Below are positions 1 through 12,200 of a stretch of DNA of 64,000 bases, piece after piece. The translations under genes and the position numbers were made by a program. The first letter of the stretch is position 1, and each line of letters starts with the position of its first letter. Under the pieces are notes generated by a model that saw only the letters and a list, made by a program, of their open reading frames with translations, did no database searches and was not told where the DNA came from. This DNA is from Solen grandis. Lineage: Eukaryota; Mollusca; Bivalvia; Adapedonta; Solenidae. The DNA is taken from the NCBI GenBank assembly GCA_021229015.1, contig CM037788.1:42827774-42891773 (forward strand). Reading direction: 5' to 3'.

Positions 1-116
1 CCTTTGAGAAAATTTTAGGTTTCGATGAAATTCGTTCGATCATATTCAGACAAAAAACTCCACTTTTTTACATAAATAAAGGAAATTGAATCACTGGATG
101 GATTATTCATACAAAC

Positions 117-290
117 CCTTAAGAGAACAAGCGGCTGAGTCATCCCAATTACCATCTGTCTGGCAGGTAATTGTTGATTTATTTGGATCATATCCATCGT
201 CGCAGGTCACAGACGCAATGGAACCGAATGTTGTACCTCCAGAGATGGTGATTAATCCGTTGGTAAGACTTGGAGGTGTCGATCCACAAT
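117..290 (-). CDS. Sushi exon, array copy 11 (most 3' in window)
   Basis: 174-nt phase 1-1 exon between acceptor AG (292-291) and donor GT (116-115). It encodes 58 residues with Cys at 2, 30, 43 and 55 and Trp49. It is the most divergent array copy: relative to the array consensus it carries S25I, L42T, E44Q, A45T and P57L. The intron that separates it from the next exon upstream is only 179 bp, against about 490-570 bp elsewhere in the array, so some 380 bp was lost here. It belongs to the S17/G19 class. Confidence 0.83.
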
Positions 291-3200
291 CTTGAAGTAT
301 AATATATTCCAATATACATTTTATCCAAATAGTCAATAAGGTTTTAACAGATCTCTTAAAAGATTTAAAAAAATTGAATTCTTTCGACCATATTTAAGTA
401 AGCAAAAAATTCCTACTTTTTTATTTATACAAAGGAAATTGAATCACTATGTAAATTATTCATACAAACCCTTAGGAGAACATGCGGCCGAGTCATCCCA
501 ATTACCATCTGCCTCACAGGAAATTGTTGATTTATTGGGATCATATCCCTCGTCGCAGGTCACAGACGCACTGGCACCGAATGTTGTACCTCCAGAGATG
601 GTGATTAATCCGTTGGTAAGACTTGGAGGTGTCGATCCACAATCTTGAAATATAAGATTTATGTTTAAGCAAATTGGTAACAGGCTTTTTACAGAAAGAA
701 AAAAAATATCCATGCTGAATATGTCATTATATTTAAGAATTGTGTTTGAAGGTCTCAGTCTGTTAATCTTTTTAAATTTGTAATATCTTATTCGTAATGT
801 GGTTTACAAGATACAAAATATTACAGTCGGCAATAAAAAAAAGTATATTTATTTAAATACTCTCCCATCAATTTTCATTTGTTTGGCTACACTGTGTTCC
901 ATGAACATCAGTAATATATATTTTTCAGAAAAAAAACCGGAAGAATAGATAGATTATGGAAGTCAGTATTATTAATTAAAGTCACGGAAATGTCTTTATC
1001 TACAATAACTGAAGATTATTTGGAATAATCCGAATATGTCGAATCTCAAGATGCATAGATTTTCAGATTAAATATATATTTTCCAAAGACTTTAAGAAAA
1101 GGTAAATGTACGATTGAATTCTTTTGATCAAATTTAGGTAAAAAGAATTACCTTACTTATATTATTTATACAAATGGAAAATGAATTTCTAAATACAAAC
1201 CCTTAGGAGAACATGCAGCTGAGTCATCCCAATTACCATCTGCCTCACATAAAATTGTTGATTTATTTGGATCATATCCATCGTCGCAGGTCACAGACGC
1301 ACTAGAACCGAATGTGGTATCTCCAGGGATGGTGATTAATCCGTTGGTAAGACTTGGAGGTGTCGATCCACAATCTTGAAGTATAAGAATTTACTTTTTA
1401 AGCAATTTGGTAATAAGCTTTTAACATATAGAAAATAAAAAACCACGCTGAATATGTAATTTCATTTCCAAATTGAATTTGAGGATAAGTGTATGTTAAG
1501 TTTTTCAATTTTTTTAATATCTTATTCGTAAGGTGGTTCACAAGATACAAAAATTACAGTCGCCAATAAAACATTTGTATTTCTTTAAATACTCTCTCAT
1601 CAATTTCCATTTGTTTGGCTGCACTGTTTCTAATGAATACCAGTAATATGTACCTTTCAGAAAAACGGGAGTTTGGATAGTTTATAGAAGTAATTATTTT
1701 AAACAATACTTACGTAAATGTTTAATCTACAATAACTCAAGATTATTTAGAATAATCTAAATATATCGAGTCTCAAGATGCTTGGATTTTCAGATAAAAT
1801 ATATATATTCCAAAGACTTTGGGTAAAGTTTAAGGTAAGATTGAAATCTTTCGACCATATTTAAAGTAAGCAAAAAAAACCCTACATTTTTATTTATACA
1901 AAGGAAATTGAATCACTATGTAGAATATTTATACAAACCCTTAGGAGAACATGCGGCCGAGTCATCCCAATTACCATCTGCCTCACATGAAATTGTTGAT
2001 TTATTGGGATCATATCCATCGTCGCAGGTCACAGACGCACTGGAACCGAATGTTGTACCTCCAGAGATGGTGATTAATCCGTTGGTAAGACTTGGAGGTG
2101 TCGACCCACAATCTTCAAATATAAGATTTACTTTTTAAGCAAATTGGTAACAGGCTTTTAACAGAAAGAAAAATAAATATCCATGCTGAATTTAGAATTG
2201 TAGTTGAAGGTTTCAGTCTGTTAATCTTTTTAAATTTGTAATATCTTATTCGTAATGTGGTTCACAAGATACAAAATATTACAGTCGGCAATAAAAAAGT
2301 ATATTTCTTTAAATACTATCCCAACTATTTCCATTTGTTTGGCTTCACTGTGTCCAATGAACATCAGTAATATATATTTTTCAGAAAAAAAAAACAACAA
2401 CGGGAGAATGGACTGATATGACAGTCAGTATTATTAATAAAATTCATGGAAATGTCTTAACCTACAATAACTGAAAATTATTTGGAATGATCCGAATATG
2501 TCGAATCTCAAGATGCATGGAAAATTTTGATCAAATTTAAGCAAAAAATCCTTACTTTTATTATTTATACAAAGTAAAATGAATCTCTAGATACAAACCC
2601 TTAGGAGAACATGCGGCTGAGTCATCCCAATTACCATCTGCCTCACATAAAATTGTTGATTTATTTGGATCATATCCATCTTCGCAGGTGACAGACGCAC
2701 TGGAACCGAATGTGGTATCTCCAGGGATGGTGATTAATCCGTTGGTAAGACTTGGAGGTGTCGATCCACAATCTTGAAGTATAAGATTTATTTTTCAAGC
2801 AATTTGGTAATAAGTTTTAAACATATAAAAAAATAACAAAACCACGCTGAATATGTCATTTCATTTCCGAATTAAAGTTGAGGAATACAGTATGTTAAGT
2901 TTTTCAATTTATTTAATATCTTATTCGTAAGGTGGTTCACAAGATACAAAAATTACAGTCGCCAATAAAACATTTGTTTTTCTTTAAATACTCTCTCATC
3001 AATTTCCCTTTGTTTGGCTGCACTGTTTCTAATGAATGTCAGTAATAAGTACCTTTCAGAAAAAAACGGGAGTTTGGATAGTTTATAGAAGTTATTATTT
3101 TAATCAATATTTACGTTAATGTTTTAATCTACAATAACTCAAGATTATTTGGAATAATCTGAATATATCGAGTCTCAAGATGCTTGGATTTTTAGATAAA

Positions 3201-6200
3201 ATATATATATTCCAAAGACTTTGAGTAAAGTTTAAGGTAAGATTGAAATCTTTCGACTATTTCTAAGTTAACAAAAAAACTCTACTTTTTTATTTATACA
3301 AAGGAAAATGAATCACTATGTAGAATATTCATACAAACCCTTTGGTGAACATGCGGCTGAGTCATCCCAATTACCATCTGCCTCACATAAAATTGTTGAT
3401 TTATTTGGATCATATCCATCGTCGCAGGTGACAGACGCACTGGAACCGAATGTGGTATCTCCAGGGATGGTGATTAATCCGTTGGTAAGACTTGGAGGTG
3501 TCGATCCACAATCTTCAAATATAAGATTTACTTTTCAAGCAATTTGGTAATAAGCTTTTAACATACAGAAAATAACAAAAGCACGCTGAATGTGTCATTA
3601 CATTTCCAATTGAAGTTGAGGATTACAGTATGTTAAGTTTTTCAATTTTTTTTAATATCTTATTCGTAAGGTGGTTCACAAGATACAAAAATTACAGTCG
3701 CCAATAAAACATTTGTATTTCTTTTAATACTCTCTTAACAATTTCCATTTGTTTGGCTGTACTGTTTCTAATGAATATCAGTAATACGTACCTTTCAGAA
3801 AAACGGGAGTTTGGATAGTTTATAGAAGTTATTATTTTAAACAATACTTACGTTAATGTTTTAATCTACAATAACTCAAGATTATTTGGAATAATCTGAA
3901 TATATCGAGTCTCAAAATGCTTGGATTTTCAGATAAAATATATATATTCCAAAGACTTTGAGTAAAGTTTAAGGTAAGATTGAATTCTTTCGACTATTTC
4001 TAAGTTAACAAAAAAACTCTACTTTTTTATTTATACAAAGGAAAATGAATCACTATGTAGAATATTCATACAAACCCTTAGGTGAACATGCGGCTGAGTC
4101 ATCCCAATTACCATCTGCCTCACATAAAATTGTTGATTTATTGGGATCATATCCATCGTCGCAGGTTACAGACGCACTGGAACCGAATGTGGTGTCTCCA
4201 GGGATGGTGATTAATCCGTTGGTAAGACTTGGAGGTGTCGACCCACAATCTTCAAATATAAGATTTACTTTTTAAGCAAATTGGTAACAGGCTTTTAACA
4301 GAAAGAAAAAAATATCCATGCTGAATTTAGAATTGTAGTTGAAGGTTTCAGTCTGTTAATCTTTTTAAATTTGTAATATCTTATTCGTAATGTGGTTCAC
4401 AAGATACAAAATATTACAGTCGGCAATAAAAAAGTATATTTCTTTAAATACTCTCCCAACTATTTCCATTTGTTTGGCTTCACTGTGTCCAATGAACATC
4501 AGTAATATATATTTTTCAGAAAAAAAAAACAACAACGGGAGAATGGACTGATATGACAGTCAGTATTATTAATAAAATTCATGGAAATGTCTTAACCTAC
4601 AATAACTGAAAATTATTTGGAATGATCCGAATATGTCGAATCTCAAGATGCATGGATTTTCAGATTAAATATATATTTTCCAAAGACTTTGAGAAAAGTT
4701 TAAGGTAAAATTGAATTATTTTGATCAAATTTAAGTAAATAAAACCTTACTTTTATTATTTATACAAAGTAAAATGAATCTCTAGATACAAACCCTTAGG
4801 AGAACATGCGGCTGAGTCATCCCAATTACCATCTGCCTCACATAAAATTGTTGATTTATTTGGATCATATCCATCGTCGCAGGTCACAGACGCACTAGAA
4901 CCGAATGTGGTATCTCCAGGGATGGTGATTAATCCGTTGGTAAGACTTGGAGGTGTCGATCCACAATCTTGAAGTATAAGATTTACTTTTCAAGCAATTT
5001 GGAAATAAGCTTTTAACATATAGAAAATAACAAACCACGCTGAATATGTTATTACCTTTCTGAATTGAAGTTGAGGATAAGAGTATGTTAAATTTTTCAA
5101 TTTTTTTAATATCTTATTCGTAAGGTGGTTCAAAAGATACAAAAATTACAGTCGCCAATAAAACATTTGTATTTCTTTTAATACTCTCTCAACAATTTCC
5201 ATTTGTTTGGCTGTACTGTTTCTAATGAATATCAGTAATATGTACCTTTCAGAAAAACGGGAGTTTGGATAGTTTATAGAAGTTATTATTTTAAACAATA
5301 CTTACGTTAATGTTTTAATCTACAATAACTCAAGATTATTTGGAATAATCTGAATATATCGAGTCTCAAGATGCTTGGATTTTTAGATAAAATATATATA
5401 TTCCAAAGACTTTGGGTAAAGTTTAAGGTAAGATTGAATTCTTTCGACTATATCTAAGTTAACAAAAAAAAAACCTACTTTTTTATTTATACAAAGGAAA
5501 ATGAATCACTATGTAGAATATTCATACAAACCCTTAGGAGAACATGCGGCCGAGTCATCCCAATTACCATCTGCCTCACATAAAATTGTTGATTTATTTG
5601 GATCATATCCATCGTCGCAGGTGACAGACGCACTGGAACCGAATGTTGTACCACCAGAGATGGTGATTAATCCGTTGGTAAGACTTGGAGGTGTCGATCC
5701 ACAATCTTCAAATATAAGATTTACTTTTTAAGCAAATTGGTAACAGGCTTTTAATAGAAAGAAAAAAATATCCATGTTGAATTTAGAATTGTAGTTGAAG
5801 GTTTCAGTCTGTTAATCTTTTTAAATTTGTAATATCTTATTCGTAATGTGGTACACAAGATACAAAATATTACAGTCTTCAATAAAAAAGTATATTTCTT
5901 TAAATACTCTCCCATCAATTTCCATTTGTTTGGCTTCACTGTGTCCAATGAACATCAGTAATATTTATTTTTCAGAAAAAAAACAACGGGAGAATGGATA
6001 GATATGACAGTCAGTATTAATAATAAAACTCATGGAAATGTATTAACCTACAATAACTGAAGATTATTTGGAATAATCCGAATATGTCGAATCTCAAGAT
6101 GCATGGATTTTCAGATTAAATATATATTTTCCAAAGACTTTGAGAAAAGTTTAAGGTAAGATTGAATTATTTTGATCAAATTTAAGTAAATAAAACCTTA

Positions 6201-9200
6201 CTTTTATTATTTATACAAAGGAAAATGAATCTCTAGATACAAACCCTTAGGAGAACATGCGGCTGAGTCATCCCAATTACCATCTGCCTCACATAAAATT
6301 GTTGATTTATTTGGATCATATCCATCGTCGCAGGTCACAGACGCACTGGAACCGAATGTGGTATCTCCAGGGATGGTGATTAATCCGTTGGTAAGACTTG
6401 GAGGTGTCGATCCACAATCTTGAAGTATAAGATTTACTTTTCAAGCAATTCGGTAATAAGCTTTTAACATATAGAAAATAACAAAACCACGCTGAATATG
6501 TCATTTCATTTCCGAATTGACGTTGAGGATAAGAGTATGTTAAGTTTTTCAATTGTTTTAATATCTTATTCGTAAGGTGGTTCACAAGATACAAATATTA
6601 CAGTCGCCAATAAAACATTTGTATTTCTTTTAATACTCTCTCATCAATTTCCATTTGTTTGGCTGCACTGTTTCTAATGAATATCAGTAATATGTACCTT
6701 TCAGAAAAACGGGAGTTTGGATAGTTTATAGAAGTTATTATTTTAAACAATACTTACGTTAATGTTTTAATCTACAATAACTCAAGATTATTTGGAATAA
6801 TCTGAATATATCGAGTCTCAAGATGCTTGGATTTTCAGATAAAATATATATATTCCAAAGACTTTGAGTAAAGTTTAAGGTAAGATTGATTTCTTTCGAC
6901 TATATCTAAGTAAACAAAAAACCCTTACTTTTTTATTTATACAAAGGAAAATGAATCACTATGTAGAATATTCATACAAACCCTTAGGAGAACATGCGGC
7001 CGAGTCATCCCAATTACCATCTGCCTCACATAAAATTGTTGATTTATTTGGATCATATCCATCGTCACAGGTGACAGACGCACTGGAACCAAATGTTGTA
7101 CCACCAGAGATGGTTATTACACCGTTCGTAAGACTTGGAGGTGTCGATCCACAATCTTGAAGTATAACATATACAATTTTAAATGAAAAGGTTATAAGCT
7201 CATATACGAAAATCTTCGTATTATGTAATTTCTTCTTTGAGTAAAGAAAGAGAGGATAGTTTCTTTTTTTTATTTCACAATCATAAAGTGTGATATATTC
7301 TTTTTTATGCATAATGTTTCCATGAACACAGACATAGAGTAATATGAAGGGAAAACAGAATGATGTGTGGAAGTTAATTTTTGTTATCACCGGTTGCTTG
7401 AATCATTAGAATGCCACTATTAGGTAGAAAGCGCTTACAACTTTTAAGCAAATGTCAAATACTCACTGAAACATGTGAAATATCAGTATATAACGACATA
7501 ATTGATTTTTGTTTCCTTGTCCATAGTTCGAGAAGAATATTTTTACACTTCATAGTGTCAGAATTTACATTTTAATGCTAAGTTTATTTTTAACCATCAT
7601 ATATGAATTCGTCCCTTTTTCTTATACTCGTGACCATATCGCTAAGATTGGTTGTTTTTATATTTTGTTTTAATAATTTTATGTCATATTTAGAGAACTT
7701 CGGAGTTTTCCAGTAATGTTTGCTCACATTATTTAACAATGCTTTGTAATCGTATTTCCCTGTACATTTAAAAGTAAAACATATTGGATGAGAAAATAAC
7801 AGCTTGTAAACATACCGATATAGATGCTCTTTAAGATTGTTGCAATTACATAATTTCTCTAAGTTTGAACGTATGTGAGAATGGTTTAAAATGGCCTACC
7901 TACATGTCATACACTTCTTAACGTCTAAGATATATATATATAGGATCTGACATGAATTGTTATTTCATATAAAATTTTACTAAACGAGTTCATGAAAATG
8001 GGATGAAGCGAGCCTCTGGCGAGCTTAATAACATTTTTATGAAAGAGTTTATTAAAATTTTATATGAAATGACAATTCATGTCAGATTCTTTTTATCATA
8101 TGATCCTAGAGACAATTAATCGCGATTATAACAAAAAAAAAAACACACACAAAGGCAAAAAAATGAATGAACGGACTGTGAACGAATAACTTATGTAATC
8201 TAACACAAAGAAAATAGTTTCAAAGAATAACTGAAAATTACGATTTAACTTTTTTATTATATTTCTCATTTAATTTCAGCATTGTATGAACAATGAAGTA
8301 AACACATTTAATTTTTATCCAGCTGTTCGAGTTCATACACTGTGCATACATATAGAATACACGCGCACGACGCGGAGTGATGTAATTAGGCCTTCAAGTT
8401 ATATGTAACGTGTTAAATATAAGAAAAAAATGCGATGATTATACGAAACCGGAAACAGGTGTTTGAGCACAATGGTATATGATAAATAAAGGATCTGACA
8501 TGAATTGTTATTTCATATTAAATTTTACTGAACGAGTTTATGAAAATGTTATTTAGCGAGCCTCTGGCAAGCTTAATAACATCTACAAGAACGAGTTAGT
8601 AAAATTTTGTATAAAATGACAATTCATGTCAGAATCTTTTTATCATATGACCTATAGTTACAGAAAATCGCTATTAAAACAATAAACAAAAACGACATGA
8701 ATGAACGGACTGTAACAAATTACTTTTGTAATACAACACCAAGAAAATAGTTTAATAACTTTAAAAAAACGATTTATCGTGTGTATTACTTATACATTTT
8801 CAACATCATATGAATAATTAATCAAACACTTTTAGTCCAGCCTTTCGAGTTCAATACACTATGCATACATATAAAATTCACGCGCGTGACACGGAGCGAT
8901 AAAATTATGCCTTGAAGTTATATGTGACGTGTTAAATGTTATAAAATATGTGATGGTTACACGAAACCGGATACAGTTGTTTGAACAAAATGTTATATGA
9001 TACATATAAGATTTAATTAGTTCTATGATTATATATTAATCGATTTTACGTTGTGGAATTGTGTAAGTGTTTAATCGTTACCCATTGTGAAATTATTCCT
9101 AATTAATTTAAATGGTCAGACCTTCCAACACATTATTAAAAAATGAACTTATCTTTAAAGCATTCACCTGCGTTATGATTTTTCTCCGAAATCAATACAT

Positions 9201-12200
9201 TAAAGAATTACATTTATATCACTGAAGCCGATGTAGCTAAGTATTTGACTAATGACATGGATAAACACGATTAATTTATGATAATCACGAACAGATTAAT
9301 ACTGCATACACACCAATAACACAAATCGCTGTTTCCCAATTTCCATCCGTCTGACACACGATACTCCCTTTGGTTGTCGTAAACCCATTATCGCAAGTGA
9401 CGGTTGCTGTTCCGCCAACGCCACTGAAGTCACCGTCAATTGTTGCACCACCATTTGTAACCACATCGTTGCCGATAGAACCACAATCTTGTTTATAGTA
9501 AATAATGTTTCATGGATTTAAAGAATAAATAAAAGATTTCATCACAAAACAATTATTACGGACTGCATTTACTGTGCTAGTAATCTGATTGTTTAATATC
9601 AAAGATATGCTAGTCAAGGACATACGTAGTATTCGGTATTGCATTCATCTAACGTTTGTACCGTCATATATATGTGTGTGTGGGGGGGATGCAATTGCAA
9701 ATCAATGCAATAACTCCGTGTTTGAATGTGTTTGAATGTGTAATAAAAACGATGGTCACATTTTGTCCACGTTGTTTCAAAATCATATATACTGTCTATA
9801 AAACACGTTTAATATTTTTGTAATATAGTAAAGAGATATGTTTTAAAATTGGAAGATGTACCTAATCAGTCATGTTGTGCTATTGAGAAGATATGCTGGC
9901 TTGATTTTATATGATTGATGCTAATCTCAATATCTTATTTCAAGAACAGTTATAAAACATAGACATCTTAGCTTTAAATTGTCTATTTCGTTTACTGATT
10001 GTATTTTCTATAGTTAGTTACGGCTTTCCGCAAACCTACGGAAAACGTATAGGGTTTGTTATATTATTCTTATTAATATTACGGCTTTCCGCAAACCTAC
10101 AGAAAACGTATAGGGTTTGTTATGTTTATTTTTATTACTATTATCATTCTTTTTTTTTTCAACCAAATTCAAGAGTTAATTTCATTATCTTGTCAGTGTC
10201 TGAACAACATGAAAATTAAATTGCCTCGACAAAAAAGTTCAATTTTTTAAATGCAATCACTTTCATATTCTAATGACGTCAAATGGCGTCATATTTGACG
10301 TCAGCTTCACAAGTTTGTTCGCTCTCAAGAGCCTTTATTTTTTGTCGTTTTATCTTGATATTTTCACAGATGTATGTTATGATGTAGATGTGCACCATTT
10401 CTTTCAAATTTTCAAAATTAAAGAATTTATGGCAAAACCAAGTTTCAAACTTTGGTCCTTAAACTATTATTTAATGTTACAAAGGCTACTGATGATTAAG
10501 ATGCATAAAAATTGGACAGCTAAACGGCCAAGAGGTCTACTTTCTTTTCTTTGAAAGATTTCCTCTAAAGTCACGTGGTTATGACGTCATTCAAAGTACA
10601 TTTCCTATTTTTTCAAAGATTTCTCCCGCTTTGGCATCATGTATTTTGAGTCAATTTTAATGAAATTGAAATTTCAGCGATAAAAACATATCTTTTTATA
10701 CATTCAATCATTATCAATTTTCAGTAACGTCATGTGGCGTCAGATTTGACGTCAGCTTCAAAAGTTTGTTCGCGCTCTAGAGCCTTTAGTCCGATTATCT
10801 TGATATTTTCATAGAAAATGTATTTTAGGATGTAGATGTGTACTTGGCATTCAAATTTCCAAATTCGGAATGGTTATGGTTTCATGGCAATACCGAGTTT
10901 CGAACTTTGGTCCTAAAATTAAATTTAAATGTTACAAAGCCCTCTGATGCGTTAGAAATATGAACATTGGACAGCATATCGGCATAGAGGTTTACATTCT
11001 ATTTTCTGAATGATTAAAGTCACGTGGTTATGACGTTATCAAAAAGACAAAAAACATTTCTTTAAATATTTCTCTAGCTCTGGTATTATGAATTTTGATT
11101 AAATTTTCAGAATTGATTTAGTTAAGATTGTAGTGATGCATACTGCAAGAAATGTTTGTTTTGTCACGTGGTGATGACATCATGCATACTTAAGCAAAAA
11201 TTATTTTTAACAAATCATATTAAATCGCCAATTAGACCAATGTACTGAAAATTTTCAAAAATGTCGAAACTCATTTCGTTTATAAAGTCTTGAAAATTTT
11301 AAGTGAATTCGTCATCAAACATGGCAGATATTCATGTTTGATGGAATGCCTACTTGAACGTGTGTAAACAAACCTGTTCGTATTCTCGAAGATTTTTTTT
11401 TCTGGATAAATAGAACGTTAGCTGAACATACGGTGGCATAGAGGTGACACGCACTTCTCTTTTTTATGTCGAGGGAACGAGATAATAAGTCGAGGGAACG
11501 AAATAATAAGTCGAGGGAACAACTTATTATCTCAAGGGAACGAGATTATAAGTCGAGGGAACGAAATAATTATCCCGTTCCCTCGAGATAACTGACTCGT
11601 TCCTTCAACTTATTATCTCGTCCCCTCGAGATAAGTCGTTCCCTCGAGATAATTAACTCGTTCCCTCGACATAAAAAAGAGTAGTGCATGTCACCTCTAT
11701 TCCACCGTATTAACATGTCTTTGCTAAAAAAGACAATTTTCTTTAGTCAAGTTATTTTGACATCGTTGAAATATAAAAATCATTCATTTCAATTTGTTTT
11801 CGCGCTACAGCGTCATGAGTATTGATCTTTTTCTTGTACGTCATAAAATAACAACATTGAATTGTAAGCAAAATATATTCAAAAGATCCTAAGAATGGAT
11901 ACATTGACTTTGCAGTACCTTAAAATGCGAAAAAAAAAATCCAGAACATTTCAAGTGATTACGTTATCAAACATGACCTATACGTGTAACTTATTGCATT
12001 TGCTATCACGGCTTACCGCAAACCTGAAGAAAATGACAAATACATGTATATCTACCTATCGATTTTTTATGTGTTCTAAGGTTCAACGGTTTCTTGTTCT
12101 AAATCCTGTTGTTTTTCTGCATGATAGTAAGTGAAAAAATAAGATTTAAAGCTTAGTTTTATACATAAGTATATATTTATGATACTGATGATTTACGTAT

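Larger units (their letters stand above)
291..6981 (-). repeat. Tandem exon-intron array: ten introns of the sushi block
   Basis: Exon starts fall 660-740 bp apart except for the last 353-bp step, and pairs form a higher-order unit of about 1.45-1.48 kb. Introns come in two forms. Type A runs 'GTAACAGG...CAGAAAG' after the exon on the plus strand and type B runs 'GTAATAAG...CATATAG'. In plus-strand order after copies 10 to 2 they are A, B, A, B, B, A, B, A, B. Downstream exon borders also come as type c ('ATTCATACAAACCC') and type d ('CTAGATACAAACCC'). Introns are almost as well conserved as exons, which points to recent amplification or active homogenisation. Confidence 0.9.
7943..9008. repeat. 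Two direct copies of a 548-bp unit containing a palindromic MITE
   Basis: GGATCTGACATGAATTG starts at 7943 and again at 8491. The following 500-odd bases align throughout, for example 'GAATGAACGGACTG' and 'CGAAACCGGA' occur in both. The copies have diverged by many substitutions and small indels, so this is an old tandem duplication. Confidence 0.85.
7156..9313 (-). other. Intron between array and 9314 exon
   Basis: 2.16-kb AT-rich intron. Positions 7160-7940 show no exon or repeat I recognise. The rest is a duplicated palindromic element (7943-9008), listed separately. Positions 9009-9313 hold nothing recognisable. Confidence 0.6.

Noticed and set aside
1908..7160. Repeated plus-strand frames of 69-80 codons (MNHYVEYSYKPLGEHAAE...) over the array
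   Set aside because: They are the antisense of the sushi exons. They extend over splice sites, whereas the minus strand gives the Cys/Trp pattern and consistent intron phases.
10272..10760. TGACGTCA/CACGTG clusters as CRE or E-box enhancers
   Set aside because: The words recur because the ~450-bp block is duplicated. There is no independent evidence of regulation.
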